DNA of 9,742 nt, taken from Candidatus Neomicrothrix sp. UBA2517 (GTDB lineage: Bacteria; Actinomycetota; Acidimicrobiia; Acidimicrobiales; UBA8592). Within the stretch, counting starts at the first letter, position 1. Each line of letters begins with the position of its first letter. Below the pieces are notes generated by a model. The model was given only the letters and a program-made list of their open reading frames with translations, was not told the origin of the DNA and did not search any database. Of the stretch, positions 1-6,645 are shown one piece after another. The DNA lies in the NCBI GenBank assembly GCA_002341185.1, contig DDNP01000034.1, positions 1 through 9,742 on the forward strand. Reading direction: 5' to 3'. Made by a program: the position numbers and the translations under genes.

Positions 1-1445
1 AGATAGAAAATCGCTCCAGCATTTAAAGCTCCCATGATTGTTGCCCCCGGAGAACCGATTATTATCTCACCCTCAATCATTAGTAAAGCTTCTCCAAACC
101 TCGCGTCAGATTCGCTTGCGGCAGAAAAGGTATCTTGATCAGCATGGAGCAGTTCATCTCCATTTATTTGGATTCCTGCAGAAGTCCCGTAAAGAATATG
201 AACCGCTCCCGCACCTGATAAACCATTAATACTTTCACCTGGGGCACCTACCAATAAGTCAAGATATCCATCATCGTTTTTGTCACCCAGCGCTAATGAG
301 AAGCCAAATTCATCTCCAATTTGGGAAAATTCTGCAACACCATTGGTGTTCTGGGTTATCAGCCTGTCTCGACTACCAGCGTATAATCCATTTTGGGTTC
401 CATATATAATGTTGACCGAACCTACATGACCACAAGCCGCAGACCCTTGATTGCGACAATAACTGTTGCTGGGACTGTAATAATCACCAGGAGATCCGAT
501 CACTAGATCTCCGTATCCATCAGCATCAATATCGCCAACAGCGACGGCAGCACCAAATCGATCGCCATCCCAAGATCTGCCGGCAACCTGATGAGAATTT
601 TGGCGAATGTATTGATCGTCTATAGTCGTAACACCGCCTTCAAACCCAAATAAAATATTAACTGATCCAACATTACCGCAGGAATATTTTCTGCAATAAC
701 CAGCTCTAGGGCTGTAATAATCACCAGGGGACCCGATAACCACATCTCCATATCCATCACCGTTTATGTCACCGATTGCCACGGCTGCACCAAATAGGTC
801 CCCAACCCAAGACCTTCCACCTACACGATGGGAATTCTGACGGAAATACCTATCATCTGAACCTGTGAGACCACTGGAGGAGCCGAAAATCACGTTTATT
901 GAACCTACAGGTCCGCATGAATATTTTGCGCAATAACGCTCGTTTGGCGAATAGTAATCTTGAGGTGCTCCTATTACGACGTCATCGTAACCATCTGCAT
1001 TAATATCCCCCGATGCGATAGACGCACCAAAAAGGTCACCTTCATGAGCTATCCCACCGATTTGAGGGGAGTCTTGATGAATTGTTACTAAATTAGGAAA
1101 ACCATTTGCGCTGCCATAAAAAATTTGTATTGCTCCGGCATCAGCTTTGCTACTGACATCTTCATGAGGCACCCCAATGATCAAATCGTCATAGCCATCA
1201 CCGTTAAAGTCTCCCACCGCAGAACTTTCCCCAAATCCTGCATTGTCTCCATTATTGGCTTCGGGGTTATTTCGGCTGAGTAATTCGTTGTTATCAAGGG
1301 ATGGAAATCCGTAGAGGATATGAGCAGTTCCTTCATTTGATCCAGAGTCGGTTGTCTCATTAGGGGCAGTGATGATTAAGTCATAGTTGTCATCATTATT
1401 GAAATCACCAACTTGGATAACTGCTCCAAAATTATCATTTGATTC
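1..1445 (-). repeat. Seven FG-GAP repeats of the S8 protein (propeller 3, divergent)
   Basis: From residue 941 (ESNDNFG) to the window edge there are seven FG-GAP units: cores DFNNDDNYD, DFNGDGYDD, DINADGYDD, DINGDGYGD, DIDADGYGD and DKNDDGYLD, then a final unit with FGEALLMIEGEIIIGSPG. The count and the final YL motif match propellers 1 and 2, but the sequence is clearly more distant and blades 3-5 carry an inserted Tyr/Cys-rich loop. The propeller appears complete except for the last few residues outside the window. Confidence 0.88.
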
Positions 1446-4265
1446 AGAAATACCTTTAAGGTTTGCCTTTCCCTGACTAAAAATATTTTCAAATACAGGC
1501 ACTGTATAACCCACGGCTTCGCTTGAACCAATGTTGTTAACAGACCTGACTACTATGTCATACTCATACCCTGGCAATAAATCTGTGATCGTACAAGAGG
1601 TGTTTTCGGTAATGCAACTACCAGAATTTATACCGGTATTAGTCGTCCTATAAGCGTCGACAACATAACCAGAAATCGGGTCGTTAGGTATATTCACTGT
1701 TGCTGCATTCCAAGATACGGTTATATTGCTATCGGTCCTTGAGGCTGTTACGTCCGTTGGTGCGGAAGGCAGGCCGACTCGAACACAGCAACCTCCATAT
1801 TCCGACCCGAGCGATGTCTGAGGGAAAGTAAATCCATAAATCCCCGAGAATGTAAAGGGATCAGGAAGTTCCCAGTTTGCAATAGCTGCATCCATGTCTA
1901 CTTGTTGATTGATCGTAATAGTTGTTTCAGGTTCAGAAGTAGCAAGCAAAAGTTGCGCACAAAATAGTTCTCCTGAATCTTGTGCCCATCCGTCAACGAT
2001 CCGGATAGTCCATTCACCTGAGGCAGGTTTCCCAGACAAAGTGCCCAAGCTCTCAACAGGCCTCGAAAATCCTGAAAATGGTTTTCCTCTATCTACTATT
2101 GATAGTGTTGCGGAGTCAGCGAAGTATGCTAGATCCCCGCTACAGCTTTGTGACCCTTCACCCCAAACTTCACTTCCATCTCTATGGTTTCCATTTCCAT
2201 TATGGTCAGCTAACACGACTTCAGTTCCATCTGGATGGATAAGTGACATAGTAAGGTCTGCTGGCCAAGAATGATTTATACGGATGCCAACCATGGCATC
2301 AATAATTGAACCAGAATCAGTCGAATTTAAAGTGATTTCAACTGGTGTCTGGTCATCTGGAAGTAGGTAAGTGGTCTGGTCGGTTGATTCGACTTGATAT
2401 TTATTTAGTGTGGTGGCGTTAAGTTCTTGAGTCTCATTGGAAGGCCCTTCCCAACTCCACTCGATATCCACTGTGTCTCCAGGTGAAGCTCTCACAATAG
2501 AGTCTCTGCTGGAGATTATTAATGAAGGTCCAGTGACATTGAAGTATGCAATTTTTTGAAATGTATCTCCTACGTTGTTAGTTACTTCTGCTTTCAAGGC
2601 AAGTAACCCTAGGGTGTTGGCCGTGTAGGTAATTGAGTCCCCAATTGTAATGACTACATCATTTTCATCTTTCCAATTGATGTTTTCTGAAATATCAACC
2701 CCATCTGAGTCAACAGCGACTGCTGATAAAGAAATAGTTGATCCTTGAATGATTTCTTGACCTGGGCTGTATCCAATGAAATTGATGGACCCAGAAGAGG
2801 CGGCCACAGAAACTGCGGCACCGCCATCAAGCTCTCCTTCAAAACGAACTTTCCCATTCAGTTCAGATGTCGCACGGACAGTTTCTTGCATAATCTGGAT
2901 TATTTCCTCAGGCGATAAACCATTATTTACCCCCAACATGATGGCTGCAATGCCTGCGGCGTGGGGTGCGGCCATGGATGTTCCTTGCCAACTTACATAA
3001 CAAGGGATTCCTGGATTAGGGCAGTTTTCTGATTCACCTGACATTGTCGAAAGAATATTTACACCGGGTGCAGCTATATCAACCGTATTAATTCCATAAT
3101 TTGAAAACCCCGCAAGCCCACCTGTGGAGTTGATAGCAGCGACACTTAGGATATTTGGGAGATTATATGCTGCGGGATACATGGGAAAGGAGTCAGAATT
3201 GTTTCCTGAGTTTCCCGCCGCAGCAACAAAGAGGTGCCCAACGTTACCTGCTTGTGCAATAGCGTTGTAAAGGGGCGTTTCGTATGGTCCGCCGCCCCAA
3301 GAGTTATTTGAAATTGCTGCGCCATTCGCAATAGCGTATTCAAGAGCATTAATTGCCCAAGAGGTTTGCCCGTTACCTTGCTTATCCAAGAAACGCAGCG
3401 TCATTATTTTCACGTTATTAGCTACTCCGGCGATACCTTCAGCATTATTGCGTGTTGCCGCAATCGTTCCTGCTACATGAGTTCCGTGTCCGTGTTCATC
3501 TTGCGGTGTATTGTCATATTCTCCTGTAAAGTCCCACCCATATGTATCATCAATGAAGCCATTGCTATCATCGTCAATTCCGTTATCAGCAATTTCGCCT
3601 GCATTTATCCAAATGGCATCTAGCAAGTCTGGATGGTTTGGGTCAATACCTGAGTCAATCACTGCCACAACCACTTCTGAAGCATTTTGGGAAATGGGCC
3701 AAGCTACCGATGCATCGACCCCATGATTGCTATCTAAGCCCCAAACATCATTGATCAGTGGGTCGTTGGTATTAATAGAATTGGCTCGTATCACTGAGTC
3801 AATTTCTACCGATTCTACTATGTAACTTTCTCCAAATATCTTTTGGGTATTTATATTTCCTCTCGGAGTTTCTATAAGGTACCAATTTATAGTTGGGTAA
3901 AAATCAACAATTTTAGACCCAGTCTGAGCGAGAAGATCCTCTACTTGATCGTCCGAGGCACTTTTGCTGAACCTGACAAGTATGGCGTAAGGATTCGCTT
4001 CCAAAGTTGGGTATCTTTCTAGCATTTCAGCTGCTTTATCTTTAGCTAATTCTCCGCTATCGGTTATTTCATAATCGTTAGAGAATGTCTCGGGAGAATT
4101 TATCTCTACAATTGCAACATTTTTCTTTTCGTCAGATACTGGCAAAGCGTCTGGCTTTAGGTGACCAGAGGCAGATGCTGATGGCTGAACTAACAAAACG
4201 GCTACAAGCACGCTAAGGACCAGCTTAAGGGGCAAACGAAATGAAATTCGTTGCTTGCTTTTCAT
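1..4265 (-). CDS. Secreted subtilisin-like S8 protease with P-domain, FnIII and FG-GAP propeller (3' end cut by window edge)
   Basis: A reading frame with no stop runs from the ATG at 4265 to base 1: 1421 codons plus two bases, with an in-frame stop upstream at 4320-4322. Residues 1-32 are a signal peptide (basic start, hydrophobic core, ASA cleavage site). An I9-like pro-domain (around 92-160) precedes an S8 catalytic domain (about 172-490). Its triad is Asp204 (VIDSGID), His260 (HGHGTHVAG) and Ser430 (QGTSMAAPHAAG), with oxyanion Asn352 (AAAGNSGN), so it should be active. An Ig-like region follows, then a P-domain (about 642-775; DLTMSLIHPDGT, GEWTIRIVDG), a fibronectin type III domain (about 832-925) and seven FG-GAP repeats from residue 941. 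The last visible residues, NAGAIFYL, match the final residues of the two neighbouring genes, so the stop should lie a few codons outside the window. The start has only a weak AGGT Shine-Dalgarno (4275-4278). No sortase motif or C-terminal membrane segment is seen. Role: extracellular, probably Ca-dependent proteolysis; substrate unknown. Confidence 0.95.
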   Translation of the reverse strand, partial: MKSKQRISFRLPLKLVLSVLVAVLLVQPSASASGHLKPDALPVSDEKKNVAIVEINSPETFSNDYEITDSGELAKDKAAEMLERYPTLEANPYAILVRFSKSASDDQVEDLLAQTGSKIVDFYPTINWYLIETPRGNINTQKIFGESYIVESVEIDSVIRANSINTNDPLINDVWGLDSNHGVDASVAWPISQNASEVVVAVIDSGIDPNHPDLLDAIWINAGEIADNGIDDDSNGFIDDTYGWDFTGEYDNTPQDEHGHGTHVAGTIAATRNNAEGIAGVANNVKIMTLRFLDKQGNGQTSWAINALEYAIANGAAISNNSWGGGPYETPLYNAIAQAGNVGHLFVAAAGNSGNNSDSFPMYPAAYNLPNILSVAAINSTGGLAGFSNYGINTVDIAAPGVNILSTMSGESENCPNPGIPCYVSWQGTSMAAPHAAGIAAIMLGVNNGLSPEEIIQIMQETVRATSELNGKVRFEGELDGGAAVSVAASSGSINFIGYSPGQEIIQGSTISLSAVAVDSDGVDISENINWKDENDVVITIGDSITYTANTLGLLALKAEVTNNVGDTFQKIAYFNVTGPSLIISSRDSIVRASPGDTVDIEWSWEGPSNETQELNATTLNKYQVESTDQTTYLLPDDQTPVEITLNSTDSGSIIDAMVGIRINHSWPADLTMSLIHPDGTEVVLADHNGNGNHRDGSEVWGEGSQSCSGDLAYFADSATLSIVDRGKPFSGFSRPVESLGTLSGKPASGEWTIRIVDGWAQDSGELFCAQLLLATSEPETTITINQQVDMDAAIANWELPDPFTFSGIYGFTFPQTSLGSEYGGCCVRVGLPSAPTDVTASRTDSNITVSWNAATVNIPNDPISGYVVDAYRTTNTGINSGSCITENTSCTITDLLPGYEYDIVVRSVNNIGSSEAVGYTVPVFENIFSQGKANLKGISESNDNFGAVIQVGDFNNDDNYDLIITAPNETTDSGSNEGTAHILYGFPSLDNNELLSRNNPEANNGDNAGFGESSAVGDFNGDGYDDLIIGVPHEDVSSKADAGAIQIFYGSANGFPNLVTIHQDSPQIGGIAHEGDLFGASIASGDINADGYDDVVIGAPQDYYSPNERYCAKYSCGPVGSINVIFGSSSGLTGSDDRYFRQNSHRVGGRSWVGDLFGAAVAIGDINGDGYGDVVIGSPGDYYSPRAGYCRKYSCGNVGSVNILFGFEGGVTTIDDQYIRQNSHQVAGRSWDGDRFGAAVAVGDIDADGYGDLVIGSPGDYYSPSNSYCRNQGSAACGHVGSVNIIYGTQNGLYAGSRDRLITQNTNGVAEFSQIGDEFGFSLALGDKNDDGYLDLLVGAPGESINGLSGAGAVHILYGTSAGIQINGDELLHADQDTFSAASESDARFGEALLMIEGEIIIGSPGATIMGALNAGAIFY
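405..1046 (-). repeat. Tandemly expanded blades 3-5 with Cys-containing insertion (237-bp period)
   Basis: Three consecutive blades of the S8 protein share (G/Q)DYYSP-x(3)-YC, a second Cys 4-8 residues on, then CG-x-VGS-x-N. The Asp codons of the DYYSP motif lie at 957-959, 720-722 and 483-485, exactly 237 bases (79 codons) apart. Blades 4 and 5 are especially alike (QNSH-x-V-x-GRSW, FGAAVA, GYGD, VIGSPGDYYSP). At DNA level the string ctgtaataatcaccagg recurs at 475 and 712. The insertion is absent from the other two propellers. Paired cysteines suggest a disulfide-closed loop on one face. Confidence 0.8.
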
Positions 4266-4316
4266 CTTGACATTACCTACAGTCCGGCTTTGGTTATAAG
4301 TAAATCTTATCGGACA

Positions 4317-4373
4317 TCTCTAGAACTAACCAGTAGCCCATCTCAGCCAGAATTAATTAGATAATTCTAGAGA
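4317..4373. repeat. Perfect 9-bp inverted repeat in the M23-S8 gap
   Basis: TCTCTAGAA (4317-4325) and TTCTAGAGA (4365-4373) are exact inverse complements separated by 39 bases. Each arm contains the palindrome TCTAGA, so the pair could be two binding half-sites or the two arms of a leader-RNA stem. No T-run follows on the minus strand, so it is not an intrinsic terminator. Confidence 0.55.
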
Positions 4374-4390
4374 CAAACTGAATATCTCAA
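4364..4390 (-). promoter_or_regulatory. Weak candidate promoter for the S8 protease gene
   Basis: In the 144-base gap before the S8 gene the minus strand has TTGAGA (4385-4390) and TAGAAT (4364-4369), each one mismatch from the consensus boxes, but the spacer is only 15 bases. The -10 box overlaps one arm of the inverted repeat at 4317-4373. If real, it gives the protease gene separate expression and a leader of roughly 90 bases. Confidence 0.22.
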
Positions 4391-4409
4391 AAGTCCAAAT
4401 TATTTAACC

Positions 4410-6587
4410 CTAATCCTCAGTTAAATAGTAAACAGCACCTGCACCAGGTAAACCAGAAACTATCCTGCCAGGTGCTCCAATCATAATATTGGTTCCTAAA
4501 ACGGCAACGCTAGTCCCAAATAGTGCCTCCGATTGAGCTACACCTGAAAATTCGGGTTGGTTAACATGATACATTTTGTCAGAGTTCAATGATAGGGCTC
4601 CATTAATTGTTGGGAAAAACGACACTATGCCAGCATTAGCTTCATTGCCTATTGAACGGTTAGGGGCTCCGACCAGAATATCTGGGGTGCCATCGCTGTT
4701 AGCATCAGCTGCTAAAACAAATGTTCCAAAGTTTGATTTTGCCTTGATGGAACCAGCTACTCCTGGAACGGCCTGATTCAGGGACAGGATAGTAGTTGGT
4801 GTAACAGTATGTCCTCCAGGGTTATAACTTACTTGTATCATTCCAGCATCAACTTTGGAACCAACATCTTCGCCGGGTATGCCAATAACAATATCTGCAG
4901 CGCCATCGCCGTCAAGATCTGCAGCATCAATTGCAGCGCCGAAGAAGTCACCTGTTTCAGACTTATCAGGCCAACCAGCTGAATCCTGGAAGAACCATTT
5001 GCTATTCGTTCCAGATGCACCATTTTCTGAACCATAAATAATATGAACAGCACCTGCGCTGTTCCTCAAACGAGAACCCCATCCAACCCCTTCGCCTGGT
5101 GCTCCTACAATAATATCGTCATAGCCATCACCATCAATATCTGCGACAGCTAGGGCCTGTCCGAAGGCATCATCAGTTTCAGCATTACTTTTAATACCCA
5201 GGGTGTTCTGATGAAGCAAGTCACTTCCTATTCCGCTTAAACCATTTGCAGACCCATAAAGCACATGAACAGCTCCTGCACGATTTCTTCGAGCAATGCC
5301 CTCGCCTGGAACCCCTACAACTAGATCATCATAGCCATCTCCATTAATATCGCCTGAATCAAGAGCTGAGCCAAATAAGTCACCTGATTCTGAACGTGTC
5401 CCGATCCCTGGTGTGTACTGATGCATCATTGTGGGGTTTTCTAGACCTGATGCAGAGCCGTAAGAAGCTATTATTATTCCAGCGTCTTCAATTTGGTTTA
5501 ACCCACCAAGGTCTTCCAGCGGTGATCCAATTACCAGATCATCAAACCCATCAGCATCAAAATCACCTACTGCTAAAGAAGACCCGAATCTGTCGTTCTC
5601 TTCAGGAACACCTGGTAAACCGTCCTCGCCTTGGTATATCCCTTGATTTAGACTTAGGCGAGGCAGATTCCTGATAACATGCACGATTCCTGCATCCTCA
5701 ATGGCTCCGATATCTTCATTTGGTACGCCAACAGCAATATCAAATTCGCCATTTCCATCAAAATCGCCCATTGCTAGGGTGCTTCCGAAGCTGTCATTAC
5801 CCTCAGCGCCTGTCCAAGATGCAGGAAGGAAACCAGCAGTATCCTGATCATATTGATTATTAACCGAAGGAGTTAAATCATCGGGTGTAGTTCCACCTAG
5901 GCACTCGTAATTATCGTTCCTAATTAAGGAACCATAGGGAACTTGTTGCCAGTCAGTTGTTCCGAGAATATCTGGATATTGAACCGCTGTATTACCATGG
6001 CATGCTAAGAAAGGCCCGAAAAATATTCTGTTTACCGGTAAGTTCTGAGGGGATGTTTCATCGTAATGAAGATGCGATGCAGTACTTGTAGTCCCGGAAA
6101 GTCCTGCATACCCAACTAGCTGTCCCGCTTCAATCCAATCACCGACAGAAATTCCGGCAGCGAATGAAGAGAGATGTATGTAGCGAGACCAATGGTCACC
6201 ATGGTCAATTGAAAGCCAATTACCTGCTCCGGAGTTACATGAGCCCCCGAACATGCTACAGCCTCCGTATAATTGTTTGAGGTGACCTGAACCGGTTGCG
6301 TAAATGGGTACATTGATCGGAGTATCAAAATCAACTCCCCATGTTCCGTGATGGGTGGCACAAGGTCCAGTACCAATAGCCAGAGTGCACCATATTTTAT
6401 ACTCACCTATAAAAGGCATCCATGAAGAATCAGTAGGGTTTTGATGGTCCGCGAACGTTGGTTCAGAAGTAGCAATGTCAACCGCAAGAGTAGAAATTAT
6501 TAAAGCCATGCACATGAAAGCCATTGTTAATAGACGTCCTCTTGAAGCCTTTCGAGATAAAGAGCTCGTATTTGGGGCTGAAAACAT
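4410..6587 (-). CDS. Secreted M23 (LytM-type) metallopeptidase with C-terminal FG-GAP propeller
   Basis: This 725-residue protein starts with a basic N-terminus (RKASRGR) and a hydrophobic segment (about 19-36), a signal peptide probably cleaved near residue 46 (TFA). An M23 domain spans about 48-200. Expected zinc ligands are His80, Asp86 and His174, with catalytic His138 (YIHLSS) and His172 (SHLHYDE); the GD(W)xxxGQxVGYxGxSG segment is also present. M23 enzymes cleave peptide cross-links of peptidoglycan, so a wall endopeptidase is likely. The first motif is H-x5-D instead of LytM's H-x3-D, reminiscent of beta-lytic variants with longer spacing. Six cysteines (67, 76, 110, 117, 196, 229) could form three disulfides. 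Seven FG-GAP repeats fill 262-725. The gene lies 58 bases after the SpoIID-type gene with no terminator between, so co-transcription is likely. The start lacks a clear Shine-Dalgarno, but the basic region before the hydrophobic core supports it over the internal ATG at codon 22. Confidence 0.95.
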   Translation of the reverse strand: MFSAPNTSSLSRKASRGRLLTMAFMCMALIISTLAVDIATSEPTFADHQNPTDSSWMPFIGEYKIWCTLAIGTGPCATHHGTWGVDFDTPINVPIYATGSGHLKQLYGGCSMFGGSCNSGAGNWLSIDHGDHWSRYIHLSSFAAGISVGDWIEAGQLVGYAGLSGTTSTASHLHYDETSPQNLPVNRIFFGPFLACHGNTAVQYPDILGTTDWQQVPYGSLIRNDNYECLGGTTPDDLTPSVNNQYDQDTAGFLPASWTGAEGNDSFGSTLAMGDFDGNGEFDIAVGVPNEDIGAIEDAGIVHVIRNLPRLSLNQGIYQGEDGLPGVPEENDRFGSSLAVGDFDADGFDDLVIGSPLEDLGGLNQIEDAGIIIASYGSASGLENPTMMHQYTPGIGTRSESGDLFGSALDSGDINGDGYDDLVVGVPGEGIARRNRAGAVHVLYGSANGLSGIGSDLLHQNTLGIKSNAETDDAFGQALAVADIDGDGYDDIIVGAPGEGVGWGSRLRNSAGAVHIIYGSENGASGTNSKWFFQDSAGWPDKSETGDFFGAAIDAADLDGDGAADIVIGIPGEDVGSKVDAGMIQVSYNPGGHTVTPTTILSLNQAVPGVAGSIKAKSNFGTFVLAADANSDGTPDILVGAPNRSIGNEANAGIVSFFPTINGALSLNSDKMYHVNQPEFSGVAQSEALFGTSVAVLGTNIMIGAPGRIVSGLPGAGAVYYLTED
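4413..5804 (-). repeat. Seven FG-GAP repeats of the M23 protein (propeller 2)
   Basis: Residues 262-725 contain seven FG-GAP units starting near 262, 329, 400, 470, 544, 615 and 685, the last again without the Asp-rich loop. A shared entry segment, roughly T-x-G-x-L-P-A-x-W before blade 1, is found in both this gene and the SpoIID-type gene, so the linker and propeller were duplicated or swapped together. Blade 3 plus its tail (residues 400-469 here, 620-689 in the other protein) is identical at 60 of 70 positions by hand count. Confidence 0.9.
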
Positions 6588-6645
6588 GAATTTAACTATA
6601 TCTCGTTAGAGCGGGCATCTTTCGTCACCCCCATCATCAAGATAT

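Noticed and set aside
405..1046. Regularly spaced DNA repeats as a possible CRISPR-like array
   Set aside because: The period is 237 bases, the copies diverge at codon third positions, and the whole stretch is an open coding frame of FG-GAP blades.
1909..2274. A 121-codon + strand ORF
   Set aside because: It lies wholly antisense to the P-domain region of the S8 protease, whose frame has clear domain motifs. The + strand product looks low-complexity and unlike a known family.
1..4265. A frameshift or pseudogene in the S8 gene
   Set aside because: I read all triplets in this frame from 4265 to base 1 and found no stop, and the domains follow in one continuous frame.
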